Source: Ampullaceana balthica
Lineage: Eukaryota; Mollusca; Gastropoda; Lymnaeidae
Assembly: GCA_944989445.1 (NCBI GenBank)
Contig: CALYLW010000320.1
Location: 427,501-491,500, forward strand
DNA: 64,000 bases
Reading direction: 5' to 3'
Each line of letters opens with the position of its first letter. Within the stretch, counting starts at the first letter, position 1. The notes under the pieces were generated by a model. That model did not search any database. It was not told the DNA's origin and saw only the letters and a program-made list of their open reading frames with translations. Below are positions 1 to 14,355 of the stretch, piece after piece. The position numbers and the translations under genes are program-made.

Positions 1-420
1 CCTGATATATGAGACATAACTAAAAGTATTTATTATTTTCAAACGCGACAATCATTTACAGACTGAATTTGTGTTAACTCCCCTTTGCTTTATGACCCGG
101 CGGGGGGGGGGAATGTCTGGTCACCGATCGCTGGACCGAGCTAAGCGTGACACGTAAAATGTAAACAAAAGCCCGCCGGTACATCGACCATTTGGCGTCA
201 ACGCGCGAAATGAGCTGTCACGTGAAAAAAACACAATAAAAAACCGTGAAATTGATCTGAAATTTTGATGCGATGCATTGTTAGGTGACACAGGTCCATG
301 TGCCAAATTTCAGCTCGATGGATTCACGGGAAGTGGGTCATTTTTTACATTTGTTTTTCGGCCCGCCCAAGACAGAGAGAGAGAGACAGAGACGGCGGTG
401 AAGTTAATATAAGGGATTTA
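1..420. repeat. Inverted-terminal repeat family B, copy cut by window start
   Basis: It begins within a TGATATATGAGACATAAC stretch and ends GTTAATATAAGGGATTTA. The same layout recurs in about ten places in the window. The internal core includes a TTTCAGATCGAT-type motif, a CCAAATTTCAGCTCGAT motif and a (GA)n/GACAGA stretch before the right end. There is no coding capacity. Confidence 0.7.
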
Positions 421-487
421 ATAAAGGGGGGGGGGTGTGGATACAATGCTTCTTGAGCTCACTTCCGTTGTTCCTTCAGAGAATAAC

Positions 488-566
488 ATATGATTCGCAG
501 TGTAGTGCTTATAACGTCCGCTTTGCAAGCGAAAAGACTTGGTTTCAAACCCAGCGGGAACATTTG
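488..566 (+). pseudogene. tRNA-like sequence (Ala-TGC-like), pseudogene or SINE head
   Basis: CCGCTTTGCAAGCG can form an anticodon arm with a TGC anticodon in a TTTGCAA loop, and GGTTTCAAACCC resembles a B box and T arm with one mismatched pair. The D arm and acceptor stem are poor, so it is not a functional tRNA gene. Confidence 0.35.
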
Positions 567-689
567 TTTAAATTATTTTTTTATCTGCCCGTTCTTTTCC
601 CATTTTGTTTTTTTGCGAACATGCCTACCCCTCCCTAGGGTCGGCAAATCACATTTAATGATAGGCAAGGGATGGTAGTAAAGGGTGGG

Positions 690-863
690 GGTGGGCAGGT
701 AAAAACAACTGCTGTGCACATATCTCCACGTTTGCTCGCTTTTATTTCATTACTACGTCCTGTTGTTTATGTCCGTTCTCTCACCCCCCCCCCGCTCTTT
801 GCACTATCTATGATGAGCAAGTCTGTGGCGTATGTTACGCCGCGGGTCGTATCTTGTTTCAAA
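690..863 (+). mobile_element. Degenerate mini-Helitron 3' part (GGCGTA-hairpin family)
   Basis: TTTATGTCCGTTCTC, TTTGCACTATCTATGATGAG and the hairpin GGCGTATGTTACGCC occur in the same order as in the copies at 59370-59642 and 47453-47576. The final CTAG of those copies is decayed to CTTG here. Confidence 0.5.
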
Positions 864-1452
<589 letters not shown>

Positions 1453-1719
1453 GGCGAAGAAATTTTTCAGAATGAATATTAGATGTTAAATTTATTATTT
1501 AGCATAACTCAAATCTTTATAAAGCACTAGCACTTCTTTTTAATCAATAATCCCGTCCTTTTTTTCTTTCGTTTTTATTCTTATGATGCAAAAATAAACA
1601 CATTTTGATTTGAAAAAAATAATTATTTAAGGCAAGCTTTATTTGTCCGCTTAAACAAATAGTCTTTTGCCTCCCCCCCTTCTTTCTCCCACTTCCTAAT
1701 ATCGTGAAAATGACATAAC

Positions 1720-1945
1720 TCCTTAAAGGAGATTTTAAAATTTTGATAGATGTATTTTAATTCTAACATTCATTAAGAGATTGTTGGTTCTCAGTGTGGC
1801 ACGTGACATGACACCTTTTCTGACTAATTATCCAATTAAAGGAGATTTTGAAATTTTGATATATGTATTTTAATTCTAACATTCATTAAGAGATTGTTGA
1901 TTCTCAGTGTGGCACGTGACATGACACCTCTTCTGACTAATTATC
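1720..1945. repeat. 113-bp tandem duplication
   Basis: Two nearly identical 113-bp units (GGAGATTTT at 1728 and 1841, each running through GTGGCACGTGACATGACACC). No coding sequence. Confidence 0.9.
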
Positions 1946-2821
1946 CACGCCCCTGTGTAGAGGTAGATCGCGTCCCTACATTTAAATACACTGCGTGTGT
2001 TGACAAAATGCACAATCAAATTAGCCTGTTAGCTCTAAGAGATTCGAAGAGGAACGGCGTTTAGATTTGATCACTGTGTGCCACAAAGAATCAAAACTGA
2101 ATTTTAAATAATAATAATAATAATAAATCTTTAAACTTCAGAATTTTAAAGTTAAATATATTTTAATGTGTTTCTGTCGATAGAGCAGTAGCGAGTTATT
2201 GTGTCACTGAGATTTTAGACGCAGGTTTATTTCTGGTAAGACGGTACTTTTCAAATGGATTGGCACTCATAAGCTAAATGAGATAGTATACTGTTCATTT
2301 TTATAATAATAATAATTATTATTATTTATTATTATTATTATTATTATTATTGCTTTTTTTCAATAAAAAATGAACTTTATGTACACGTGTCATAAACTGT
2401 TGATATTTCGCCTCGAAATAAACCGAACTGTTACTAACATGTCATTGTCTGTAACAAGTATCATCCAGTAAATTCTACTAATATTCCTGTTATTTGCAAT
2501 AAATAAGCATTTATATAAAAACAAAACTTTTAATTTGGTAGAAATAAACCACTAATTAAGGGCAGCTCAAAAACAACAAAAAAAACAAAAAAATAACCCA
2601 AAACAAAAACAAAAAATTGTGGTGTAGGAAATGCGTGAGACCTTACCTGCAAAACATAAACAATGAATATTCACACAAAAAATGTGCAAAAAATTTTTTA
2701 GAATCAAATTAATCAGTAATTTTACAGGCCATTGTTTTATTAGTTCAAACTAGAGAATGATACTTAGATCATTGACTATTTTAAAAAAAAATTAATCCTA
2801 TTTCTTCCATCTGGTCTACAG
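1946..2821. other. AT-rich DNA upstream of the precursor gene with an (ATT)n tract
   Basis: This holds short ATT/ATA repeats at 2109-2126 and 2302-2351. No confident TATA box or first exon can be placed, although the acceptor at 2821 predicts one upstream. Confidence 0.5.
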
Positions 2822-2916
2822 TTCTAGATAGTACACGGACCACAAAGAGTCAAATATGTTTACTTATCTGCTACTCCTGTGTGTGGCTGTTTGTAACGCT
2901 GCCCCTTATGCCAACG
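2822..2916 (+). CDS. Precursor gene exon 1: 5' leader end and signal peptide
   Basis: A pyrimidine-rich tract ending in CTGGTCTACAG at 2821 looks like a 3' splice site, so 2822-2855 is probably the end of the 5' UTR and a non-coding exon should lie upstream. The ATG at 2856 is the first in the exon and is followed by 20 codons plus one base, ending at the donor GTACGT (2917). The encoded segment is the signal peptide and the first residues of the propeptide. Confidence 0.7.
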
Positions 2917-5900
2917 GTACGTCATGGGTCACAGCTGGTGGATAAAAATTTGATATTAAAAAAATATTCTGATGGCAAATCAAAGCTTATTAAACACATT
3001 TTGTATATGTGGATACACGTTACGGATTGCTAACAGTACTTAATATATCTTCTGCATGTGGTCCTTTACCACAGTGATGTCTGCTAGTAGCCCTTTGTTA
3101 AGCTAAAGATTTTAGTGTTTATAAAAGAAAATTATTTTAAAAAACATGGAAACTGACAATATAGAAATTTACAGACATGAAGAAATTTCGAAAATAAGAA
3201 AATGGCACTGACAATAAATCTCATAAGGGGTCGTCCATAAAGTACGTCACGCTCCAGAGGGGGAGGCGTAGTAAGAAATTGTGACAGGGGGAGGGGGGTC
3301 CGGCCAGGTGTAACGTCACGGTGTTTTATATTAGATTTCAATTATTTTGTTAATAAAAAATATGTTTTTGTTCGAAAGTGTGACGTACTTTAGGGGGGGG
3401 GTGTCCAAGATTCGTGACAATTTGTGACGGGGGGGGGGTAAAAATGATCAAAATTAACGTGACGTACTTTATGGACGGCCCCTAGGCCAAGTGAAACTAT
3501 AGAGTGATTAAAAGTCAATAATAATAGAGAACCCCTAGATCTGTGTCAAATCTTGGCTAAATCTGAGAGCTCTCTCGTAAACCTGTGCTAACATAAAAAA
3601 AGCACCCCAAAAAATCAATTATAGGACGCAATAATCTTCTGTTTAGAAAGAGCGTCTGTAACAGATAAGATAAGATAAGATAAGATAAGATTTGTGAAAG
3701 GTAAATATGGAAAGATGATAATTAAGAGAACCATGTGCAGATACATAAGCAAATTTAAATTATAACTGATATCTATATACTCATGTTCCGATGCATCAAA
3801 GATTTTAGTCCTTGTCACCACAAGTAGTTTGTACATGTGTGTTTGTACATGAATATTTTTGGTAGCAACCGTGGTATATTTATTCGGACATGTATTGTGT
3901 AACTTTATTTTGGTAACGCCTCTCTATACTGTCCAATTAATAGCCGGCCTTAAAAGACAGGACGAACTGCCCACATCGCTGTACGGCAACCCTCTCAGCT
4001 ACAACCAGATCGTCGACCTCATCAAAGAACACAGTGAGTTGAGTGACTTAAATAATAGGGATCGCACAACAGATAGATTAGATTGTTTGATTGTTTGACC
4101 AAAACGCATGCATTCATAACGTTGGTTTCTGAGGCCATATGAAAAATAAGCTGGCTATCTCCCACAACTTTACTTTGTTGAAAGCGATCTGTAAAATATG
4201 TGAAATAATGTTTAACATCTGGGTCTGTATCGTGTTAAATGTTACATTAAGAAATAAGTCTGTAAGTCTTGAGGATCTGCTGGTCATTTTGAGATCCGTT
4301 TGTTATGTTGACATAATCTATTCTGAAATACTGAAACAATTTATGTGCTTAAGTAAGGACACTGTGCACTCCGGGCCGGGAGGTGGAAGGGAAGCAACAA
4401 CTCAAAATTGTAAGGTCAGATCCAACTAGAATAAAACAATAAAACTAACTGTAACGGCAGAGCCCAGTAGGGCAACATCACAAAACTGTAAATCTGTGCT
4501 CTATATAATAAGAATATTACAAAACTGTAAATCTGTGCTCTATATAAGAACAATATCACAAAACTTTAAATATGCGCTCTATATAAGAACAACATTACAA
4601 AACTTTAAATATGTGCTCTATATAAGAACAATATCACAAAACTGTAAATATGTGCTCTATATAAGAACAACATTACAAAACAGTAAAACTGTGCTCTATA
4701 TAAGAACAATATTACAAAACTGTAAATATGTGCTCTATATAAGAACAATATTACAAAACTGTAAATCTGTGCTCTATATAAGAACAACATTACAAAACTT
4801 TAAATATGTGCTCTATATAAGAACAATATCACAAAACTGTAAATATGTGCTCTATATAAGAACAACATTACAAAACTTTAAATATGTGCTCTATATAAGA
4901 ACAATATCACAAAACTGTAAATATGTGCTCTATATAAGAACAACATCACAAAACTTTAAATATGTGCTCTATATAAGAACAACATCACAAAACTGTAAAT
5001 ATGTGCTCTATATAAGAACAACATCACAAAACGTTAAAATTGTGCTCTATATAAGAACAACATCACAAAACTGTAAATATGCACTCTATATAAGAACAAC
5101 ATTACAAAACTTTAAATATGTGCTCTATATAAGAACAATATCACAAAACTGTAAATATGTGCTCTATATAAGAACAACATTACAAAACTTTAAATATGTG
5201 CTCTATATAAGAAGAATATCACAAAACTGTAAATATGTGCTCTATATAAGAACAAAATTACAAAACGGTAAATCTGTGCTCTATATAAGAACAATATCAC
5301 AAAACTGTAAATATGTGCTCTATATAAGAACAATATTACAAAACTGCAAATCTGTGCTCTATACAAGAACAACATTACAAAACTTTAAATATGTGCTCTA
5401 TATAAGAACAATATCACAAAACTGTAAATATGCGCTCGATATAAGAACAACATTACAAAACTTTAAATATGTGCTCTATATAAGAACAATATCACAAAAC
5501 TGTAAATATGTGCTCTATATAAGAACAACATCACAAAACTGTAAATAAGTGCTCTATATAAGAACAACATCACAAAACTTTAAATATGTACTTTATATAA
5601 GAACAACATTACAAAACTTTAAATATGTGCTCTATATAAGAACAACATCACAAAACTGTAAATATGTGCTCTATTTTAGAACAACATCACAAAACTGTAA
5701 ATATGTGCTCTATATAAGAACAACATCACAAAACTTTAAATATGTGCTCTATATAAGAACAACATCACAAAACTTTAAATATATACTTTATATAAGAACA
5801 ACATAACAAAACTTTAAATATGTACTTTATATAAGAACAACATTACAAAACTTTAAATATGTACTTTATATAAGAACAACATTACAAAACTTTAAATATG

Positions 5901-8900
5901 TGTTTTATATAAGAACAACATCACAAAACTTTAAATATGTACTTTATATAAGAACAACATTACAAAACTTTAAATATGTACTTTATATAAGAACAACATT
6001 AAAAAACTTTAAGTATGTACTTTATAAAAGAACAACATCACAAAACTTTAAATATGTACTTTATATAAGAAAAACATAACAAAACTTTAAATATGTGCTC
6101 TATATAAGAACAACATCACAAAACTTTTAAATATGTACTTTATAGAAGAACAACATCACAAAACTTTTAAATATGTACTTTATATAAAGAACAACATTAC
6201 AAAACTTTAAATATGTACTTTATATAAGAACAACATTACAAAACTTTAAATATGTACTTTATAAAAAAATAACATCACAAAACTTTAAATATGTACTTTA
6301 TATAAGAACAACATCACAAAACTTTAAATATGTACTTTATATAAGAACAACATCACAAAACTTTAAATATGTAATTTATATAAGAACAACTTCACAAAAC
6401 TTTAAAAATGTACTTTATATAAGAACAACATCACAAAACATTTAAATATGTACTTTATATAAGAACAACATTACAAAACTTTAAATATGTACTTTATATA
6501 AGAACAACATCACAAAACTTTAAATATGTACTTTATATAAGAACAAAATCACAAAACTTTAAATATGTGCTCTATATAAGAACAACATCACAAAACTTTA
6601 AATATGTACTTTATATAACAACAACATCACAAAACTTTAAATATGTACTTTATATAAGAACAACATCACAAAACTTTAAATATGTGCTCTATATAAGAAC
6701 AACATCACAAAACTTTAAATATGTGCTCTATATAAGAACAACATCACAAAACTTTAAATATGTACTTTATATAAGAACAACATCACAAAACTTTAAATAT
6801 GTACTTTATATAAGAACAACATCACAAATCTTTAAATATGTACTTTATATAAGAACAACATCACAAAACTTTAAATATGTACTTTATATAAGAACAACAT
6901 CACAAAGCTTTAAATATGTACTTTATATAAGAACAACATCACAAAACTTTAAATATGTACTTTATATAAGAACAACATCACAAAACTTTAAATATGTGCT
7001 TTATATAAGAACAACATCACAAAACTTTAAATATGTGCTATATATAAGAACAACATCACAAAACTTTAAATATGTGCTCTATATAAGAACAAAATCACAA
7101 AACTGTAAATATGTGCTTTATATAAGAAAAACATCACAAAACTTTAAATATGTGCTATATATAAGAACAACATCACAAAACTTTAAATATATGCTCTATA
7201 TAAGAACAATATTCCAAAACTTTAAATATGTGCTATATATAAGAACAACATTACAAAACTGTAAATATGTGCTATATATAAGAACAACATCACAAAACTT
7301 TAAATATGTGCTATATATAAGAACAACATCACAAAACTTTAAATATGTACTATATATAAGAACAACATCACAAAACTTTAAATCTGTGCTATATATAAGA
7401 ACAACATTACAAAACTTTAAATATGTGCTTTATATAAGAACAACATCACAAAACTTTAAATATGTACTTTATATAAGAACAACATCACAAAACTTTAAAT
7501 ATGTACTTTATAAGAACAACATCACAAAACTTTAAATATGTACTTTATATAAGAACAACATCACAAAACTTTAAATATGTACTTTATATAAGAACAACAT
7601 CACAAAACTTTAAATATGTACTTTATATAAGAACAACATCACAAAACTTTAAATATGTACTTTTTATAAGAACAACATCACAAAATTTTAAATATGTACT
7701 TTATATAAGAACAACATCACAAAACTTTAAATATGTACTTTATAAAGAACAACATCACAAAACTTAAAATATGTACTTTATATAAGAACAACATCACAAA
7801 ACTTTAAATATGTGCTCTATATAAGAAAAACATCACAAAACTTTAAATATGTGCTCTATATAAGAACAACATCACAAAACTTTAAATATGTACTTTATAT
7901 AAGAACAACATCACAAAACTTTAAATATGTACTTGATATAAGAACAACATCACAAAACTTTAAATATGTACTTTATATAAGAACAACATCACAAAACATT
8001 TAAATATGTACTTTATATAAGAACAACATTACAAAACTTTAAATATGTACTTTATATAAGAACAACATCACAAAACTTTAAATATGTACTTTATATAAGA
8101 ACAAAATCACAAAACTTTAAATATGTGCTCTATATAAGAACAACATCACAAAACTTTAAATATGTACTTTATATAACAACAACATCACAAAACTTTAAAT
8201 ATGTGCTTTATATAAGAACAACATCACAAAACTTTAAATATGTGCTTTATATAAGAACAACATCACAAAACTTTAAATATGTGCTCTATATAAGAACAAC
8301 ATCACAAAACTTTAAAAATGTGCTCTATATAAGAACAACATCACAAAACTTTAAATATGTGCTTTATATCAGAACAACATCACAAAACTTTAAATATGTG
8401 CTTTATATAAGAACAACATCACAAAACTTTAAATATGTACTTTATATAAGAACAACATCACAAAACTTTAAATATGTACTTTATATAAGAACAACATCAC
8501 AAAACTTTAAATATGTACTATATATAAGAACAACATCACAAAACTTTAAATCTGTGCTATATATAAGAACAACATTACAAAACTTTAAATATGTGCTTTA
8601 TATAAGAACAACATCACAAAACTTTAAATATGTACTTTATATTAGAACAACATCACAAAACTTTAAATATGTGCTCTATATAAGAACAACATCACAAAAC
8701 TTTAAAAAATGTGCTCTATATAAGAACAACATCACAAAACTTTAAATATGTGCTTTATATCAGAACAACATCACAAAACTTTAAATATGTGCTTTATATA
8801 AGAACAACATCACAAAACTTTAAATATGTACTTTATATAAGAACAACATCACAAAACTTTAAATATGTACTTTATATAAGAACAACATCACAAAACTTTA

Positions 8901-11900
8901 AATATGTAATTTATATAAGAACAACATCACAAAACTTTAAAAATGTACTTTATATAAGAACAACATCACAAAACTTTTAAATATGTGCTTTATATAAGAA
9001 CAACATCACAAAACTTTAAATATGTACTTTATATAAGAAAAACATCACAAAACTTTAAATATGTGCTTTATATAAGAACAACATCACAAAACTGTAAATA
9101 TGTGCTCTATATAAGAACAACATCACAAAACTTTAAATATGTGCTATATATAAGAACAACATCACAAAACTTTAAATATATGCTCTATATAAGAACAATA
9201 TTACAAAACTTTAAATATGTGCTTTATATAAGAACAACATTACAAAACTGTAAATATGTGCTCTATATAAGAACAACATCACAAAACTTTAAATATGTGC
9301 TATATATAAGAACAACATCACAAAACTTTAAATATGTACTATATATAAGAACAACATCACAAAACTTTAAATCTGTGCTATATATAAGAACAACATTACA
9401 AAACTTTAAATATGTGCTTTATATAAGAACAACATCACAAAACTTTAAATATGTACTTTATATAAGAACAACATCACAAAATTTTAAATATGTACTTTAT
9501 ATAAGAACAACATCACAAAACTTTAAATATGTACTTTATATAAGAACAACATCACAAAACTTTAAATATGTACTTTATATAAGAACAACATCACAAAACT
9601 TTAAATATGTACTTTTTATAAGAACAACATCACAAAACTTTAAATATGTACTTTATATAAGAACAACATCACAAAACTTTAAATATGTACTTTATATAAG
9701 AACAACATCACAAAACTTTAAATATGTGCTCTATATAAGAAAAACATCACAAAACTTTAAATATGTGCTCTATATAAGAACAACATCACAAAACTTTAAA
9801 TATGTACTTTATATAAGAACAACATCACAAAACTTTAAATATGTACTTTATATAAGAACAACATCACAAAACTTTTAAATATGTACTTTATATAAGAACA
9901 ACATTACAAAACTTTAAATATGTACTTTATATAAGAACAACATCACAAAACTTTAAATATGTACTTTATATAAGAACAAAATCACAAAACTTTAAATATA
10001 TGCTCTATATAAGAACAACATCACAAAACTTTAAATATGTACTTTATATAAGAACAAAATCACAAAACTTTAAATATATGCTCTATATAAGAACAACATC
10101 ACAAAACTTTAAATATGTGCTCTATATAAGGGGCAGTCCATAAATGACATTACTTGATTTTGTCCTATTTTTCATCCATTCCCCCCCCCCTCGTCACACG
10201 TCGTCACAAAAATTTTGACCCCCTCCATATGACGTCACAAAGCGTTGACCAGCCCCCCCCCCTTAAAAGCCGTATTTTCATTATAATGAAAATGGGCATG
10301 TTTCAAATGACGTTTTTGTCATTTAAATATGTATTTAGTTGAAGACTGCACTCTAAAATCGTAACACGTGTGAAGCCATGCAATACGTGATGAAATAACT
10401 TCTAAGTAAAATAAACCCGTAAAAACAACGTTTTTGACTATAAATCCTTTGTTGACGAAACATAACAAAATTAAAAGTATGTGCATATTAAAGAAACAGA
10501 GTTATAAAAACATGTTTAATATAGTGCGCACCGCGAGACAGACTAAAAATTACTAGAATTTACATTTACAGATCGGGAATATATTTTTTTAAAGTATCGT
10601 CAATATAATACTCACCGCACCGCGCGACAGGAAAATATTAAAAAGGTTGTTCAATATAATAAGAGCCGCAACACTCTAGCACAAAAATTAACATGCTACA
10701 TAGAGATCAATTGAGACAATCTGGAAATTCATTAATTTAATTACAGTACAGTTGATCGATATGAAATTTTTACAGATCATTTTTATCGGCGGCACGAGTC
10801 TGCCTGCAAAAATTTATGCTTGCTAGCACACGGGAAAGTGGGTTAAAAATCGATCCAAAGTTATTTTCGGCAAACAATCAAGGCATCAATCAAGCAGACG
10901 CCACGAATTAATATAATGGATTTAAAAATCAAATATTTCAGTGGAACTTTTTTTTGAAGTTGGGTGTTTTGATGTGACGTCATATTTCTTAAACACCCTC
11001 CTCCCCCTCGTCACACATCGTCACAAATTATGACCCCCCCCCCAGGTGCGTGACGTCATTTATGGACGGACCCTAAGAGCAATATAACAAAACTGTAAAT
11101 ATGTACTGTATATAAGATCATGGACTGGAAAGGGGGTCATTTCATAAGAGCAATACAACAAAACTGCGCAGAGCCCAACATATGCGAAACAGTTAAACTA
11201 ACTTATAGGCAGAGGCTACTATAACAACAATATTGGATAATCACTGGGTATTATATTGTGCGAACTTTGGCGTGAATTTCTAATTGTGAACTGGAACAAT
11301 GATCTGGTACACAATGTTGTTGTTTTTTAAAGTTCTTATTCAGACCCATTAAAATGATTGGATTCTCTCTACAGCTGGAGGCAAGAGGCAGAGCTTGTCG
11401 TTGTTCGGTGATCCACTCACTCACTCCCAAATTATCGATTTGATCAGAGAGCACAGTGAGCAAATACATTTGATTCAAACTTGAACATGCGGACGTTTAG
11501 TTGTGTGTTTGTGTGTTTTTATGGTCGTGTGTTTGTTGACATCTACCTGTGTGTTTAAATGTGTGTGTCTGTGAGTGCTTGTTTGTCTTCTGTAAGTTTG
11601 TTTGGGTAACGCGTTTCTGTGAGACATTTTTGTTTGTTTTCGTAATTGTGTACGTGTCTTGCTTGTATAATGTGTGTGTGTCTTGCTAGTATAATGTGTA
11701 CGTGTCTTGCTTGTATAATGTGTGTGTGTGTGTCTTGCTTGTATAATGCGTATGTGTCTTGCTTGTATAATGAAACTATTTCAGTAACATCACTGACATC
11801 AAAATTTAAAGTTGTTAAAAAATAGAATACGCAGACACGCGATAGACGAATAACTTATAAAAATGAAATGACACAATCATTGATCACATGCCCACAAATC

Positions 11901-14312
11901 TTTGTCTAACACACAGATTAAATGTGGAAGAAAATCAGAAGCCCCGAGCCTAATGCTCTTTATGGGTCTTCCTGGAAGACCCTCCCAGCTATCTGGCCCC
12001 TTCCCCTAAAGGGACGTAACAGCTGGAAACCCACCCCTCCCGAGCGATTGCTTCTGAAGCGGCCACCTGGGCATCCAGGACAGAAAGTCGAAGATGCCTC
12101 CCACTGAGTTTGATCTCACAAGGAGGGGTGGAATTTCCCTACAACGACCCGCTACCACTTTGGCGTTACCTCCGGCAAAGCACATGAGTCTCAATGGTTA
12201 GGACCGCCGCTGAGCGGGGGATCAATGACCTACCTAGGGTGCAACCAACCCCCACTGTAAGGTTTCCTCAGAGCTGGCGTCCGCAGCGTTCTTCACGGTT
12301 CCTTTTGCTAATCCGTACTGGCGCTCCTGGTCCTAAACCGGCACCGCTCAATGGCGTAGCTAGTAAAAATGAGGGGGGGGGGCGAAACGGTCGCTTCGGA
12401 TTTACCCGACCCTCAACGGGTACTTTGGTTCTCGTCATCGACAGTGCATTTAAGATGCTTTGTCTAAGATCCGTACAGCGACTGTAATCATATGTAACTA
12501 GCACCTAACTTATCGGACTTCGGCATTGCCTGCCAGGAGTTGTCGGTCAGGTCCACGACCCGTAATCTTACTCGTCCGCCGAGCCCCGTAGAGGCCAGCC
12601 TTTCTCGACTGAACTTTCTAGTAAACAATTGAATTAATTGAAAATTATATCTAATCTTCGTTCTGTAAGTCAGCCCATATTCTACCCAATTTTTTTTTAA
12701 TCCCTTATATTAACTTCGAAATCTTGTCTCTCTCTCTGTCTGTCGTCATCTCTTCGTACGTCGGGCAGGGGAGCTGAAAAACAAAAGTAAAAAATGACCC
12801 ACTTCCCGTAATACCATCAAAATGAAATTTGGCACATAGACGCGTGTCACCTAACAATGCATCGTATCAAAATTTCAGATCGATCAAACGTACCGTAATT
12901 AAATTAATGCATTTTTAGTTTATTTTAATACAACGTATGTAATTCAATTTCACTGTTGGTTATTGTTTTTTTTCACGTGACAGTTCAGTCGCGCGTTAAC
13001 GCCACATCGTCAATGTACCGGCGTGCTTTTGTTTACATTTTACGTGTCACGCTGAGCTTGGTCCAGCGATCGATGACCAGACCTTTCCCCTCTCCCACAC
13101 CCCCCCCCCGGCTTATAAAGCAAAGGGGAATTAAGACAGATTCAATCTGTAAATGTTTGTCGCATTTGAACATAATCAATACTGTTAGTTATGTCTCATA
13201 TATAAGGGATTTATAGTCAAAAACTTTGTTTTTACGGGTTTGTTTTTTATTATTATAACTTCAAATGTTTGCTCTGTAACATCAGCCCCTATTTTCCCCA
13301 ACTAATTACGTTCCGTCCATAAATGACGTCACGTACCTAGGGGGTTGGGAGGGGGTCACACATTTGTGACAATGTGTGACGAGGGGGATGGGGAGGGAGT
13401 TTAGAATTGTGACGTCACATCAAAACACAACTTTAAATAAAAGTTCCACTTAAATATTTGATTGTTTAAAAATTATTTAATGACGTTTTACATGGCTTCA
13501 CGCGTATTATGATATTAGAGTGCAGCCTTACACTAAATAAATACTTAAATGACAAAAAACGTGATTTGAAACATGTTCATTTTCAAATAGAAAAAAAAAG
13601 TTTTTTAAGGGGGGGGGGCAAAGCTTTGTGACGTAATATTGGAGGGGGTTTTAACTATTTGTGACGACGTGTGAGGAGGGAGAGGGGGGTAAAAAATCGG
13701 CCAAAATCGCATGACGTCATTTATGGGCGGCCCCGTAAACATTCCAACTAATTCAGCTGCCAGACTAGTTCTTAAGGCAAAAAAAAATGACCATGTTACT
13801 CCGCTACTTTACTCACTTCATTGGCTACCTATACAAGAACGAATTGATTACTAACTGGCTGTTCTCTCTCACAACTTCTTTTCTGACTCATCCCTTTCCT
13901 ATCTTACTGAGCTTCTGTCGGTCTACTCACCCAGTCGTCAGCTACGTTCTTCTGCAGACACACGTATTCTCTGTGTTCCTAAGACACGAACTAAAACTTT
14001 TGGCGAAAAGTCATTCTCCTTTTGTGCAGCCAAAAAATGGAATTCTCTACCATTACACATCCGTAGTATTCCAACTACCAAGTCCTTCAAGACTGCACTT
14101 AAGACGCATCTTTTCAAAATGCATTTACAAAATCAATGAAACAACATTTATTTTAATGATTAACGTAGCTTGTATGTAATGTACTGTCCTTTATGTTGTT
14201 ATAATGGTATGAATGGTTATTTAATTATCATATGTATGTTAATGTTATAATCTCCATGTAAAGCGCTGTGAGCCCGGTTCCTTGCTGGGATACAGCGCTA
14301 TATAAATTATCA

Positions 14313-14355
<43 letters not shown>

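Noticed and set aside
4474..9998. Long open frames (up to 350 codons) of a 13-residue repeat, resembling a repetitive protein gene
   Set aside because: They arise because the 39-bp unit is divisible by three and stop-free. They break at random indels, occur on both strands, lack splice or start signals, and sit inside an intron of a convincing gene.
4474..10129. CRISPR-like regular array
   Set aside because: There are no unique spacers. Units are directly adjacent and the genome is eukaryotic.
11920..12640. Possible rRNA fragment, because of composition
   Set aside because: No recognisable universally conserved 18S or 28S core sequence.
13787..14179. 130-codon frame on the + strand
   Set aside because: It is the wrong frame of a LINE remnant. 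The real reading frame is one base away and shows the WLPIQERIDY and KKWNSLPLHIRS motifs.
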